Source: Alkalihalobacillus sp. FSL W8-0930
Lineage (GTDB): Bacteria > Bacillota > Bacilli > Bacillales > Bacillaceae_D
Assembly (NCBI GenBank): GCA_037965595.1
Contig: CP150183.1
Coordinates: forward strand, 1,426,001-1,490,000
Direction of reading: 5' to 3'
Length of the DNA stretch: 64,000 bases
Shown: piece by piece, positions 9,270 through 18,475 of the stretch
Layout of the letters: each line of letters begins with the position of its first letter
How positions within the stretch are numbered: the first letter of the stretch is position 1
Position numbers and translations under genes: made by a program
The notes under the pieces: model-generated
Databases searched by the model: none
The model's input: only the letters and a program-made list of their open reading frames with translations
Told to the model about the DNA's origin: nothing

Positions 9270-9983
9270 ATGAATGAACATAACTTATCAAATCGATTAA
9301 TGGCTGTTGCACGCTATGTGAACCATTTAAAAAGCTTTGCTGATATTGGATCAGATCATGCCTATCTTCCAAGTTATCTTTGTCTTACGAACCCATCTAT
9401 TCGTGCTGTAGCTGGTGAGATTGTTGAGGGTCCGTTTCAAGCGGCTAGAAAACAAGTAAGAGAATCTAATCTAGAGAGCCGTATTGACGTACGCAAGGGC
9501 TCTGGACTTGAAGTGATCAATCCAAGTGAGGTAGAAGGTATAACAATTGCCGGAATGGGAGGAGCGCTAATTGCATCCATTCTTGAAGAAGGAAAAGAGA
9601 AGCTAGAGGGTGTTCATCGGCTTGTTCTTCAACCAAATAATTCAGCAAGATCCGTTCGAATTTGGTTGCTTGAGAACAACTGGAAACTAGTTGAGGAAGA
9701 CATTTTAATAGAGAATGAGAAATTTTATGAAATATTAGTAGCTGAACCTGGTAATGATGAAGAGAGATATGAGGATAACCGTGAGAAGAAGCTTATGCTT
9801 GGTCCCCATCTGATTAAAGAACCTAGTAAGGTTTTTATAGAAAAGTGGGCGGGTGAACAACAAAATTGGGAACGCGTGTTAAACGCCCTAAAGCAGGGTA
9901 AAGAACAAGAGTCTCTTATTGAGAGAAAAAATCAAATTGAGATGAGAATCAAACATGTACAGGAGGTCTTAGAAAATGTCTAA
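9270..9983 (+). CDS. trmK: tRNA (adenine22-N1)-methyltransferase TrmK
   Basis: 237 residues (YqfN). The S-adenosylmethionine-binding motif FADIGSDHAYLP is near residue 24, and GITIAGMGGALI contains the family's catalytic-pocket segment near residue 90. The C-terminal third is a charged coiled coil. It methylates N1 of A22 in bacterial tRNAs. AAAGGTGAT precedes ATG 9270. The last 8 bases overlap yqfO, indicating translational coupling as in related genomes. Confidence 0.95.
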   Translation: MNEHNLSNRLMAVARYVNHLKSFADIGSDHAYLPSYLCLTNPSIRAVAGEIVEGPFQAARKQVRESNLESRIDVRKGSGLEVINPSEVEGITIAGMGGALIASILEEGKEKLEGVHRLVLQPNNSARSVRIWLLENNWKLVEEDILIENEKFYEILVAEPGNDEERYEDNREKKLMLGPHLIKEPSKVFIEKWAGEQQNWERVLNALKQGKEQESLIERKNQIEMRIKHVQEVLENV

Positions 9984-11097
9984 TGCTCCAACAGGCCATG
10001 AAGTGATACGGATTTTTGAAGAATGGTCCCCACCATCATTAGCTGTAGAAGGGGATCGCATCGGATTAATGGTAGGAAACCTTGATAATCAAGTAAACCG
10101 AATCTTAACGGCACTTGACGTAACAGAAGCTGTTCTTGACGAGGCCATCAAAGAGCGGGCTGACTTTATTCTTGCTCATCACCCGTTATTATTCCGCCCT
10201 CTAAAAACCATTGATTTGCAAACTTCTCATGGACGAATCATCCATAAAGCACTGTCACATGGGATCACTATTTACGCGGCTCACACGAATCTAGATATTG
10301 CTCGTGGGGGAGTGAATGACATGCTTAGTGATGCATTATCATTAACCAATCTAGAAGTGCTCGCAGAAACATACGCTGAGGAGCTTAAAAAGCTTGTTGT
10401 ATACGTTCCGAGAACGCATGCAGATTCACTTCGGGAGGCTCTAGGAGAAGCTGGAGCTGGACATATAGGGGCGTATAGTCATTGCTCGTACAGCTCAGAC
10501 GGAACCGGATCGTTTAAACCTCTTAAAGAATCGAATCCATACATAGGTCAAAGTAATGTACAAGAATATGTAGAGGAAACAAAGATTGAAACTATTGTTC
10601 GTGCGACTCAGCTTACAACCGTAGTTGATGCTATGAAAAAGGCACATCCTTATGAGGAGGTAGCCTACGATCTCTATGCACTTGAGCAAAAGGGAGAAAC
10701 CTATGGTCTTGGACGTATTGGAGAGCTTTCTAAGCAAATGAAGCTAAGCGAGCTGGCTGAGGTAGTTAAAAAGGCGTTTGACGTACCGACCCTACGTTTG
10801 ATAGGAGATCCTAATAAGAAAGTATCTCGTGTAGCTGTACTTGGTGGGGATGGGAATAAGTACGTCCAAACAGCAATGAGAAAGGGAGCAGATGTCTTTA
10901 TCACTGGAGATATCTATTACCATACAGCGGTCGATGCAATAGAAGACGGTTTTTCACTTTTAGACCCAGGACATAATATCGAGAAGGTTATGAAAAAAGG
11001 CGTCGCACAGAAGCTCAATCAGCTTTTAGCGGAGTCGGGTTATACAATCGAATCCATGCCATCAGAAGTAAACACAGATCCATACCAATATATATAA
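9976..11097 (+). CDS. yqfO: Nif3-like dinuclear metal centre protein YqfO
   Basis: 373 residues, the long form of the Nif3 family (DUF34) with the inserted PII/CutA-like domain in the middle (about residues 125-230). Metal-binding segments are LAHHPLLFRP and AAHTNLD in the N-terminal half and GDIYYHTAVDA plus LLDPGHNIEK near the C-terminus. Family members form hexamers; GTP cyclohydrolase-like activity has been suggested but the role is not settled. AGGAGG precedes ATG 9976, which overlaps trmK. Confidence 0.94.
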   Translation: MSNAPTGHEVIRIFEEWSPPSLAVEGDRIGLMVGNLDNQVNRILTALDVTEAVLDEAIKERADFILAHHPLLFRPLKTIDLQTSHGRIIHKALSHGITIYAAHTNLDIARGGVNDMLSDALSLTNLEVLAETYAEELKKLVVYVPRTHADSLREALGEAGAGHIGAYSHCSYSSDGTGSFKPLKESNPYIGQSNVQEYVEETKIETIVRATQLTTVVDAMKKAHPYEEVAYDLYALEQKGETYGLGRIGELSKQMKLSELAEVVKKAFDVPTLRLIGDPNKKVSRVAVLGGDGNKYVQTAMRKGADVFITGDIYYHTAVDAIEDGFSLLDPGHNIEKVMKKGVAQKLNQLLAESGYTIESMPSEVNTDPYQYI

Positions 11098-11100
11098 ATA

Positions 11101-11137
11101 AAAAACGATCGCCCCGATGTTGGAGCGATCGTTTTTT
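11101..11137. terminator. Bidirectional terminator between yqfO and ispH
   Basis: AAAAACGATCGC 11101-11112 and GCGATCGTTTTT 11125-11136 form a perfect stem with a U-run on each strand, suited to stopping both convergent genes. Confidence 0.92.
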
Positions 11138-11142
11138 GATTC

Positions 11143-12084
11143 TTATTTGACTTTTACTTTAGGTAAAAGCTTCTCAAGATTCACTGTGCGTGTAAGCGGC
11201 CAAGTGGCTGGATCATTCTGATCAAATTGAGTAAGGTAATTGATGACCTCTTTTGTGATCGGTGTTGGTGTTGAAGCTCCAGATGTCACTCCAACCACTT
11301 CAACTCCTTTTAACCACTCTAGATCGAGCTCTGTAATGTCACCAATTCGATAAGCGGTTGTTCCTGCGATCTGCTCAGAAACTTGAGCCAATCGGTTAGA
11401 GTTATTACTTTTTGGATCTCCGACAACCACAACTAGGTCACATTCTTTTGCTTGTTCCGCAACGGCTTCTTGACGAACTTGAGTAGCTAGGCAAATTTCA
11501 TTATGAATTTCTGCATGCGGATAAAGCTCCATTGCACGTTTCATAATATCTGAAACGTCCCACTGACTCATCGTTGTTTGATTCGTAATAATAATCTTCT
11601 CTGTTGTTAAGTTAAGGTTTTCAACGTCCTCAGTATTCTCAACAAGGTGTACAGCGTCTGGCGCTACACCAATAGCTCCCTCAGGTTCAGGGTGCCCCTT
11701 TTTACCGGCATAGATGAACTGATAGCCTTCGCTATGCTTGTCCCTAATTAAATCATGTGTTCTTGTCACGTCAGGGCATGTTGCATCAACAACGGTTAAC
11801 CCTTTTTCTTTTGCAAGAGTACGAACCTCAGGTGAGACACCGTGTGCAGTAAAAATAACCGTTCCTTTATCAATATCTTTTAAGATATCAAGACGGTTAG
11901 GTCCATCTAAAGAGATAATGCCATCTGTTTCAAAGGCATCTGTAACGTGCTGATTATGAACAATTTGTCCAAGTATATAAACCGGACGTGGTAGATCTAG
12001 GTTCTGCGCTGCTTGTCTCGCTAAAACCATTGCGTCTACAACGCCATAGCAATAACCGCGTGGTGAGATCTTTTTTACATTCAT
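11143..12084 (-). CDS. ispH: 4-hydroxy-3-methylbut-2-enyl diphosphate reductase
   Basis: 313 residues from ATG at 12084, which has GAGGA 8 bases upstream on the minus strand; a longer reading frame to 12120 lacks a ribosome site. The three cysteines that hold the [4Fe-4S] cluster are C12 (RGYCYGV), C103 (DATCPDV) and C198 (EICLATQ). [10 protein letters not shown] and [10 protein letters not shown] are conserved substrate-binding segments. It performs the last step of the MEP isoprenoid pathway; ispG of the same pathway is 10 kb downstream. Confidence 0.98.
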   Translation of the reverse strand: MNVKKISPRGYCYGVVDAMVLARQAAQNLDLPRPVYILGQIVHNQHVTDAFETDGIISLDGPNRLDILKDIDKGTVIFTAHGVSPEVRTLAKEKGLTVVDATCPDVTRTHDLIRDKHSEGYQFIYAGKKGHPEPEGAIGVAPDAVHLVENTEDVENLNLTTEKIIITNQTTMSQWDVSDIMKRAMELYPHAEIHNEICLATQVRQEAVAEQAKECDLVVVVGDPKSNNSNRLAQVSEQIAGTTAYRIGDITELDLEWLKGVEVVGVTSGASTPTPITKEVINYLTQFDQNDPATWPLTRTVNLEKLLPKVKVK

Positions 12085-12150
12085 GTAACTTGTCCTCCTA
12101 GAGAAATGCTTCCCAACCAAACAAAAGGTGAGAAGCAGTCTGATACCATC

Positions 12151-12179
12151 ATTGTAATGGAGATGGAGGTCGTTGACAA
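12151..12179 (-). promoter_or_regulatory. Sigma-A promoter for ispH
   Basis: Read on the minus strand: TTGTCA (12179-12174), a 17-bp spacer, then TACAAT (12156-12151). It lies 67 bases before the ispH start. Confidence 0.75.
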
Positions 12180-12188
12180 TCGTTGTGC

Positions 12189-12677
12189 TTATGACAATTC
12201 AAGCAAATTGTTATCAATAAACTCATATGCCTGTTCTTCAGACATATTATTTACGAGAACAAGTTCACTCGCAATCATCTGTTTTGCCTTTTGAAGGTGG
12301 TTTCGATCTTGTATATGAAGACCGTTTGAACGACCAGCCTGTTTCTTTGAAAGGGAAGAAATGAGATGAGCTGCATCAAAGATACTACCGCTCTTTAACA
12401 GATTTTCCGTTTCTTTCGAAAAGTGGCTAGTAGAAGGTGGAAGCTCAGGTCCGTTTTTCAATGCTTCAATTACATTGTCTAATTCATCTTGCTCAATAAT
12501 CTTGCGCAAGCCTGAATTATCAATTTTACTCTCAGGGAGCATTAATTTCACATCTACTAGTGGGAAATGAAGAACAAAATAAGAGTGGGTTTCACCTAAA
12601 ACGTCTTTCTCTTCAATGTCTCGTATTGTTCCAGCCCCATGATAAGGATAAACAACATGATCACCGACTTTAAACAT
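12189..12677 (-). CDS. CarD-family transcription factor (YdeB-like)
   Basis: About 162 residues. The N-terminal 60 residues ([23 protein letters not shown]) are the CarD/TRCF RNA-polymerase-interacting Tudor-like domain; the rest is the helical DNA-binding domain. CarD-type proteins bind the polymerase beta subunit and stabilise open complexes at promoters. The second ATG (12677) is preferred because GGAGG is 7 bases before it; the first ATG (12683) is too close. It has its own strong promoter and is separated from ispH by the ispH promoter. Confidence 0.88.
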   Translation of the reverse strand: MFKVGDHVVYPYHGAGTIRDIEEKDVLGETHSYFVLHFPLVDVKLMLPESKIDNSGLRKIIEQDELDNVIEALKNGPELPPSTSHFSKETENLLKSGSIFDAAHLISSLSKKQAGRSNGLHIQDRNHLQKAKQMIASELVLVNNMSEEQAYEFIDNNLLELS

Positions 12678-12737
12678 GAGCATTCCTCCATTCGAGTTGT
12701 CAGTATTTAGTATAACACAAATGGAGCAAAATTTGAA

Positions 12738-12767
12738 ATTATACTATTCCACTATAAAGCTTGTCAA
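12738..12767 (-). promoter_or_regulatory. Sigma-A promoter for the CarD-like gene
   Basis: On the minus strand a consensus TTGACA (12767-12762) and consensus TATAAT (12743-12738) are separated by 18 bp. A second -10-like TATACT lies closer to the gene. Confidence 0.85.
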
Positions 12768-12778
12768 CTATTTAATTA

Positions 12779-12806
12779 AAAATCACGAGTATTTTCTCGT
12801 GATTTT
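12779..12806. terminator. Terminator between yqfQ and the CarD-like promoter
   Basis: AAAATCACGAG 12779-12789 pairs perfectly with CTCGTGATTTT 12796-12806 around a 6-base loop, with A/T runs on both sides. It ends yqfQ transcription on the minus strand. Confidence 0.85.
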
Positions 12807-12808
12807 AA

Positions 12809-13432
12809 TCAAACATATAACTTAGGGCCTGGTGGGCCACTAATTGGTCTTGCAACAGACTGAATCGTTGCCAATTGGGGTTGGATGGGTACGCTAACCG
12901 GTGGCGCTGATGTCACAGGAGGCATCGTTTCTGGAGCGTCAAACGTCTCTTGTTCATTTTGAATGGGAATGGTTTGTGCAGTTGGTTCGCTTGTAAGCTC
13001 TTCCGCATCTGAGCTTGGTTGACTGCGCATAATCCTCCATAATGCTGGAGCATTGCGAATGATCGGTCCATATTGCTGTACCATTGGCATTACCTGTTGA
13101 GTAATTCCCATGATACGTTGTGTGTTTTGGAGGATTGAAGTGAAATTAATACCGGATAGAAAGCTCCCGCCACTGGCACCTGCTGTCGGGAATGCCGCTC
13201 CGCTCACTGCACTCGCCCCACCGCCACCACCAAATAGTCTAGCAAGTAAACCAACTCTTCCTCCTGCACCTTGCATGAAACCGGATGCTGCTTGGGCTCC
13301 TGGACCACCAAAAAAGGCAGATGGAGGAACCATCCCTGCACTAGGTCCGGGTCCTGGTCCAAACATAAAAGGACTTCTGGCTAACGGTTGAATTGGTGTT
13401 GGACCAGCTGGGGGTCCAAATATTCGTTGCAT
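12809..13432 (-). CDS. yqfQ: YqfQ/VrrA family protein
   Basis: 207 residues of low complexity: a Gly/Pro/Ala-rich N-terminal 90 residues (GPGPGPSAG, FGGGGGASA), a conserved middle segment (FLSGINFTSILQNTQRIMG onward), and a Pro/Gln/Thr-rich tail. This is the layout of the VrrA/YqfQ family, whose function is unknown and which is often linked to sporulation. GGGAG precedes ATG 13432. A possible sigma-E promoter lies upstream. Confidence 0.88.
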   Translation of the reverse strand: MQRIFGPPAGPTPIQPLARSPFMFGPGPGPSAGMVPPSAFFGGPGAQAASGFMQGAGGRVGLLARLFGGGGGASAVSGAAFPTAGASGGSFLSGINFTSILQNTQRIMGITQQVMPMVQQYGPIIRNAPALWRIMRSQPSSDAEELTSEPTAQTIPIQNEQETFDAPETMPPVTSAPPVSVPIQPQLATIQSVARPISGPPGPKLYV

Positions 13433-13447
13433 GGTCGTTCTCCCTTC

Positions 13448-13476
13448 AATATATGTCCATTTACTTGTTTATATGC
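13448..13476 (-). promoter_or_regulatory. Candidate sigma-E promoter for yqfQ
   Basis: On the minus strand GCATA (13476-13472) is followed after 16 bp by CATATATT (13455-13448), matching the mother-cell sigma-E pattern (ATA, 16-18 bp, CATAnAnT). Pattern match only. Confidence 0.35.
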
Positions 13477-13536
13477 AAAATGAATACGTGATGTGAGCCC
13501 GGTTTTCCGAAGTACGTCGTGTTTAGTGTCATTCTG

Positions 13537-13545
13537 TGGTAAAAT
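13537..13545 (+). promoter_or_regulatory. Extended -10 promoter for cshB
   Basis: TGGTAAAAT, an extended -10 element, lies 43 bases before cshB; no clear -35 is present. Confidence 0.4.
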
Positions 13546-13588
13546 AAGCTACTGTAAATACCTAAAGTTCAGAGAGTAGGAAATAAAC

Positions 13589-14908
13589 ATGATTTCAGAG
13601 AATTTCAAACGGTTTGGCCTTCAACCGTTTTTATTAGAAGCACTTGATGCACAAGGCTTAAAGAAGCCTACGGAAATACAGGAACGACTGATTCCTGCAA
13701 TTATTAATGGCAAGGATGTCATTGGTCAATCGCAAACAGGAACAGGAAAAACATTGTCGTTCTTGCTTCCGATCTTACAAGTGATTAAACCAGAGCAACA
13801 GGAAGTACAAGCCATTATTACGGCACCAACTAGAGAACTTGCCACTCAATTATTTGATGAGCTTAAGTTGCTTCTTGAGCACGTCTCAGAGGAGCAGCCA
13901 ATTGTAAGTCAATTACTTGTTGGTGGAACAGATAAAAGTCGTGCTGTTGATCGCTTGAAAAACCAGCCGCATATTGTTGTAGGTACAGCCGGAAGAATTG
14001 CGGATCTTATCAACGATCAAGCGTTAAAAGCATATACTGCAACCATTTTAGTTGTAGATGAAGCAGATCAAATGCTTGATATGGGCTTTATTGATGATGT
14101 GGACCGTACGGCGTCTCGAATGGCCGAGGAGCTTCAAATGCTTGTCTTTTCAGCGACCATTCCGGAGAAGCTGCAACCATTCTTAAAGAAATACATGAAT
14201 GACCCAAGACATGTGAAGGTTGAGCCTGAGCAAGCAACGGCAACACTCATTGAACACAAGCTTCTTCCTCTAAAACACCGTGATCGTCTAAAGGTAGTAG
14301 TGGAAGTTGCCGAGTCCATTAATCCATTCCTTGCTGTTATTTTCACAAACACAAAAGATGAGGCAGATGAAGTTTCACAGGCCTTACTTGATGCTGGTTT
14401 AAACGCTGAGAGAATCCATGGTGGTCTTCAGCCGAGAGAACGTAAACAAATTATGAAGCAAGTGCGTGATATGAAGGTACAATATCTTGTAGCAACAGAT
14501 CTTGCGGCAAGAGGAATTGACATTAAAGGAATTACTCATGTCATCAACTATAACCTGCCAAAGGACTTAGACTTCTACGTTCATCGTACAGGTCGTACAG
14601 CGCGCGCAGGGATGAGTGGTGACGCCATTACATTATATGCTCAAACGGATCAGCAAGCGATTGAGCGTTTAGTGAAAAAAGGAATTACCTTTACGTATGT
14701 TGACCTGAAAAAAGGTGAGTGGATTAAGCTTGAGAAGCCGCCACTTGGTCTTGGACGTTCACAACATCGTAAGTCAGATTCATCTGGATCAAAAAAAGCG
14801 GTAGCAAAACCGAAAAAAGTAAAGCCTGCATATAAGAAAAAAGCAAGATATCGTGCAGCAAAAGAAGAACAAAGACAACGCAGAATTAAGGGACGTTCAA
14901 AAGGATAA
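13589..14908 (+). CDS. cshB: DEAD-box RNA helicase CshB
   Basis: 439 residues (YqfR). The helicase core shows the Q motif, motif I SQTGTGKT (48-55), motif Ia PTREL, motif II D157-E-A-D160, motif III SAT near 190, and motif VI HRTGRTARAG near 330. The last 60 residues form a very basic tail (KKKARYRAAKEEQRQRRIKG). CshB helps ribosome assembly and mRNA turnover, especially in the cold. The gene starts at ATG 13589 and is followed 20 bases later by nfo, probably in the same transcript. Confidence 0.96.
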   Translation: MISENFKRFGLQPFLLEALDAQGLKKPTEIQERLIPAIINGKDVIGQSQTGTGKTLSFLLPILQVIKPEQQEVQAIITAPTRELATQLFDELKLLLEHVSEEQPIVSQLLVGGTDKSRAVDRLKNQPHIVVGTAGRIADLINDQALKAYTATILVVDEADQMLDMGFIDDVDRTASRMAEELQMLVFSATIPEKLQPFLKKYMNDPRHVKVEPEQATATLIEHKLLPLKHRDRLKVVVEVAESINPFLAVIFTNTKDEADEVSQALLDAGLNAERIHGGLQPRERKQIMKQVRDMKVQYLVATDLAARGIDIKGITHVINYNLPKDLDFYVHRTGRTARAGMSGDAITLYAQTDQQAIERLVKKGITFTYVDLKKGEWIKLEKPPLGLGRSQHRKSDSSGSKKAVAKPKKVKPAYKKKARYRAAKEEQRQRRIKGRSKG

Positions 14909-14928
14909 TGATTGATTAACGAGGTGGA

Positions 14929-15825
14929 ATGATGACATTAAAGATCGGTTCACATGTTTCAATGAGCGGAAGTAAAATGCTACTTGGAGCAAGTGAGGAA
15001 GCAGCTAGTTATGGTGCAAATACCTTTATGATCTACACAGGAGCGCCGCAGAACACAAGGCGTAAAGCGATTGAAGATCTAAATATTGAAGCGGGTCAGG
15101 AACACATGAAGGCTCACGGAATGTCTGATATTGTTGTCCATGCCCCTTATATCATTAATATTGGGAACACAGAAAAACCGGCAACATTTCAGTTAGGTGT
15201 TGATTTTCTTCAATCTGAAATTGCCCGCACGCAAGCATTAGGAGCAAAACAAATTGTTTTGCATCCTGGTGCACATGTAGGAGCAGGTGCAGAGAAGGGA
15301 ATTGAGCAGATTATTAAGGGATTGAATGAAGTTCTAGAAGTTAAAAACGACGTCCAGATTGCTCTTGAGACAATGGCTGGTAAAGGGACAGAATGCGGTC
15401 GTAGCTTTGAAGAGCTTGCTGCAATCATTGATGGTGTGACGCATAATGAGCGGTTATCCGTCTGCTTTGACACGTGTCACACACATGATGCCGGTTATAA
15501 TTTAATTGAGGACTTTGACGGTGTGCTTAACCAGTTTGATAAGATCGTAGGAATTGATCGTATTAAAGTCCTTCACATCAATGATAGTAAAAATGTACAA
15601 GGTGCACGGAAAGACAGACACGCTAACATTGGGTTTGGCCATATCGGTTTTGAGGCGCTTCATTACATTGTTACACATGAACAATTAACAGCTGTACCTA
15701 AAATCCTTGAAACCCCCTATGTAGGCGAGGATAAAAAAGATAAAAGACCTCCTTATAAGCATGAAATTTCTATGCTAAAAGAAGGCCAGTTTGATGAAGG
15801 ATTGCTTAACAAGATCATGCAATAA
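14929..15825 (+). CDS. nfo: Deoxyribonuclease IV (endonuclease IV)
   Basis: 298 residues (YqfS), normal length. Zinc-site segments of the AP-endonuclease 2 TIM barrel are visible: [54 protein letters not shown] and [11 protein letters not shown]. It cleaves DNA at abasic sites; in spore formers it helps repair spore DNA on germination. GAGGTGG precedes ATG 14929 (ATG 14932 is equally possible). It directly follows cshB. Confidence 0.97.
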   Translation: MMTLKIGSHVSMSGSKMLLGASEEAASYGANTFMIYTGAPQNTRRKAIEDLNIEAGQEHMKAHGMSDIVVHAPYIINIGNTEKPATFQLGVDFLQSEIARTQALGAKQIVLHPGAHVGAGAEKGIEQIIKGLNEVLEVKNDVQIALETMAGKGTECGRSFEELAAIIDGVTHNERLSVCFDTCHTHDAGYNLIEDFDGVLNQFDKIVGIDRIKVLHINDSKNVQGARKDRHANIGFGHIGFEALHYIVTHEQLTAVPKILETPYVGEDKKDKRPPYKHEISMLKEGQFDEGLLNKIMQ

Positions 15826-15830
15826 ATACG

Positions 15831-16097
15831 TTATGGAAGCAGATGGCTATATTGCTTAAGTAGTTGCTCAATGGTGTTTGCAACATGGCTGTCTGTTTCT
15901 GTTTGTAATTTATGAATGAGTCTTTCTACTTGAGCCGCATTCCCTACATCGATTTTTTCTGTTTTTAGAATGGAAATGACTTGCTCGGCTTGATGATTTG
16001 TAATGGAAATATTGTTTTTCTCAGCTTGTTTGATTAATTCCGCAACCGTTAATGAATTAATTTTTTGATTTATTAATTGTTGAATAAACACATTCAT
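15831..16097 (-). CDS. yqfT: YqfT family protein (DUF2624)
   Basis: 88 residues from ATG 16097, 5 bases after GGGAGGGG on the minus strand. All-helical protein (MNVFIQQLINQKINSLTVAE onward) with no signal or membrane segment, matching the DUF2624/YqfT family of unknown function found after nfo in bacilli. It converges on nfo with only 5 bases between stops and no clear terminator. Confidence 0.85.
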   Translation of the reverse strand: MNVFIQQLINQKINSLTVAELIKQAEKNNISITNHQAEQVISILKTEKIDVGNAAQVERLIHKLQTETDSHVANTIEQLLKQYSHLLP

Positions 16098-16281
16098 GTG
16101 TACCCCTCCCAAGACTTTTGCCTATCTATTTATAACTATGGAGAGCAGAAGATTTTGTGCAGAAAAAAAGGAAATACGTAGCAAATAACGAATACGTTTA
16201 GTATCTGTAAGTCCTGTATAAGACACATTTTAACTTTAGTTGTATGTTAGAGCACTCGTATAAATTAAAGGAGGGGCTACT

Positions 16282-17427
16282 ATGTTTGATCATCAAGAAG
16301 GTAACAAATCAGCCTCTGAAAAAGGGAGCCGTAGTATGACGACTAATTCCAGCTCAGCACTTCATTCAGCATTCGCCCTGCCAACAGCGCATTATTCTCA
16401 GAACCTACCACATAGACCTTACATAGAAGATTTAGGATTCCCCTTCCTTAAAATGGATTCCCAGTATCATGTACTCAGTTGGAATCAAGCGTTTATCAAA
16501 ACGTGTCAACTTGATGAAAGAGAACTTGAAAACGCCTCCTTTCTAGATTTAAGTGAACGCTATCATGTTTTAAAACTCGCTAAAGAAGTGATGGCTGTCA
16601 CAACACTGACAATGAGGGTGGAGGAACAATTATATGAGGATGAAGATACATTAATACGGGTTTGTGTTTTTCCGTATTCGTACTTCAATTGCCAATATAT
16701 TATCTTTGAAGACCTTTCATACCAAAAAAAATTCGAGCATTTGCTAACCTTTCACCACCAGATGGAGGCTGTTTCCCACATTGCGGCAGGAGTAGCGCAT
16801 GAATTACGCAACCCTCTATCCGTTATTAAAGGGTTTCTTCAGCTAGCCAAGTTAACAGACGATTTTCATAAATATTACGATACGATCTTATCTGAATTAA
16901 ACCGAATGAATTTAATTATTGAGGATTTTTTATCCGTATCACGCAAAAAGATGACTCGAAGCTGGCAATCCCCTAATCAAATCATTGAATCTCTCGTTCA
17001 AATTTTAAAGTCTGAGTGTTTGCTGCACGATGTAAATCTTGATCTTCAGTTAACAGCAACAAAATACAATGTAACCGTTCATGTAAATGAATCAATGATT
17101 AAGCAAGTGATTTTGAATTTGTTAAGAAATTCTGTAGAAGCATATGGCTCGTCTAATATAAATCGACGGTTTATTGTCAAAACTGAAATAGAAGATGAAA
17201 GGTTTCTTCTTACTCTAAAAGATAATGGAAAAGGGATGCCTGATGAGGTATTAAACCAATTAGGAAAACCATTTTTCACCACAAAGGAAAAAGGAAATGG
17301 TATTGGAATTCCGCTCTGTAAAAAGATTATTGAAGATCACGGTGGAAGCTTTATCATCACGAGTGAATACAACGTTGGAACCGAAGTAAGGATTTCATTA
17401 CCGCTTTCATGTAGTGCGAATGGATAA
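16282..17427 (+). CDS. Cytoplasmic PAS sensor histidine kinase, sporulation-kinase type
   Basis: 381 residues without membrane segments. A Ser/His-rich N-terminus of about 45 residues leads to one PAS-like domain (about 48-150), then the phosphoacceptor helix with H173 in GVAHELRNPLSVIKGFL, and an HATPase_c domain with N box (NLLRNSVEAY), G1 (DNGKGMPDE) and G2 (GNGIGIPLCKKII). This H box and architecture match the KinA-E sporulation kinases that feed the Spo0 phosphorelay, or the related KinE/YkrQ type. There is no response regulator next to it, as usual for phosphorelay kinases. AAAGGAGG precedes ATG 16282. Confidence 0.88.
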   Translation: MFDHQEGNKSASEKGSRSMTTNSSSALHSAFALPTAHYSQNLPHRPYIEDLGFPFLKMDSQYHVLSWNQAFIKTCQLDERELENASFLDLSERYHVLKLAKEVMAVTTLTMRVEEQLYEDEDTLIRVCVFPYSYFNCQYIIFEDLSYQKKFEHLLTFHHQMEAVSHIAAGVAHELRNPLSVIKGFLQLAKLTDDFHKYYDTILSELNRMNLIIEDFLSVSRKKMTRSWQSPNQIIESLVQILKSECLLHDVNLDLQLTATKYNVTVHVNESMIKQVILNLLRNSVEAYGSSNINRRFIVKTEIEDERFLLTLKDNGKGMPDEVLNQLGKPFFTTKEKGNGIGIPLCKKIIEDHGGSFIITSEYNVGTEVRISLPLSCSANG

Positions 17428-17567
17428 TATGTCCTTGGCAGGAAACAACATATAGTAGCTAGGCGAATTTGCTTCATGATACACTCATTAGCGCAAAACG
17501 CGTTTAAAAACAATAGCTTAGGGTATCCACTAGTTGGAACTATGTTATTAAAAAGGAGTGTTGACGA

Positions 17568-18260
17568 ATGTTACAACGTTTTCTAGTTGGAAGTTTAGTC
17601 GCAATCATCATGCTTGCAGGTTATTTTGCATTTGAAGCCAACAGCTTAAGGCAAGCTGTTAAAGATACAGAGAATGAACTAACTCGTCTTGAGATTGAAA
17701 AGGATGGGTTAGAGCTTTCGAGTAATACAGAGCTCTCAGAATCAAGTGCACCTAGCTACTCACAATGGATTCAATCAAGTGAATTAGCTGAGCAATTATA
17801 CAAAGAAAGTGAAGGTCGCTTTAAGCGAGAGTGGGGGTTATTTCTTGGTGAGTTAACTCAACAAAAGGGAATGGATCCTTATATCGTGTACGAGCTTCTT
17901 AAAGTTGAAACAGGAGGAAGCTTTGATCCGACCGCAGTAGGGCCTGAAACGAGATTTGGTGTGGCTTACGGCATGGGACAATTTATGACGAACACAGCGC
18001 CCTGGATTGCGGACAGAGCAAATCTTGAATATAAACAAGAGTATCTGTTTGAGCCTCTGTATTCAATCCAGTTATCTGTGGAATATTTAGACTTTCTATA
18101 TGAAGAGTATGAAGATTGGGACTATGCGTTAACGGCTTATAACCGAGGAATGACAGGTTTAAAGAAATACGTTGAAAAGAATGGAAATGCTAAAAGCCAA
18201 TATGCTGTGACGATTCAGCAAGGCGTTATGCAACATGATGCAATCGCATTTAACCAATAA
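17568..18260 (+). CDS. Lytic transglycosylase (SLT domain), membrane-anchored
   Basis: 230 residues. An N-terminal membrane anchor (about 5-23) and short coiled coil (25-52) precede a lysozyme-like SLT domain. The catalytic glutamate is E114 in LLKVETGGSFDP; GVAYGMGQFMTNTA and LTAYNRGMTGL are the other family motifs. It should cut glycan strands of peptidoglycan outside the membrane. AAAAAGGAGTG precedes ATG 17568. It has its own terminator and no obvious partner gene. Confidence 0.9.
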   Translation: MLQRFLVGSLVAIIMLAGYFAFEANSLRQAVKDTENELTRLEIEKDGLELSSNTELSESSAPSYSQWIQSSELAEQLYKESEGRFKREWGLFLGELTQQKGMDPYIVYELLKVETGGSFDPTAVGPETRFGVAYGMGQFMTNTAPWIADRANLEYKQEYLFEPLYSIQLSVEYLDFLYEEYEDWDYALTAYNRGMTGLKKYVEKNGNAKSQYAVTIQQGVMQHDAIAFNQ

Positions 18261-18275
18261 GATGTTTGGAATGAG

Positions 18276-18315
18276 AAAACCGGGTGACTCTTACAAAAGT
18301 TTCATCCGGTTTTTT
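18276..18315 (+). terminator. Terminator after the transglycosylase gene
   Basis: AAAACCGGGTGA 18276-18287 pairs with TCATCCGGTTTT 18302-18313 (one wobble), then TT. Confidence 0.85.
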
Positions 18316-18377
18316 GTGCTTTCACACTACATAGAGTGCATGAAAGATTTTATTCCTTATGAATTAGTTTGCGTGGG

Positions 18378-18405
18378 TGGACAGATGAATAAAAAGCTTT
18401 ATAAT
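18378..18405 (+). promoter_or_regulatory. Sigma-A promoter for znuC-znuB-zur
   Basis: TGGACA 18378-18383, a 16-bp spacer, then TATAAT 18400-18405, about 70 bases before znuC. Confidence 0.65.
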
Positions 18406-18419
18406 AGGGTAAGTCAAAT

Positions 18420-18440
18420 AAATCGTAATCATTCTTAAAA
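18420..18440 (+). promoter_or_regulatory. Probable Zur box
   Basis: The left half AAATCGTAAT, centre C, then ATT matches the Bacillus Zur operator (AAATCGTAATNATTACGATTT); the right half is degenerate (ATTCTTAAAA). It lies just downstream of the -10, a typical place for repression when zinc is plentiful. Confidence 0.65.
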
Positions 18441-18475
18441 AATGGTTGAATACACACGAAAAGGAGAGATCGTCT

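Noticed and set aside
13110-13391. 93-codon Pro/Ala-rich plus-strand frame
   Set aside because: Antisense of the Gly/Pro-rich N-terminus of yqfQ; low-complexity artefact.
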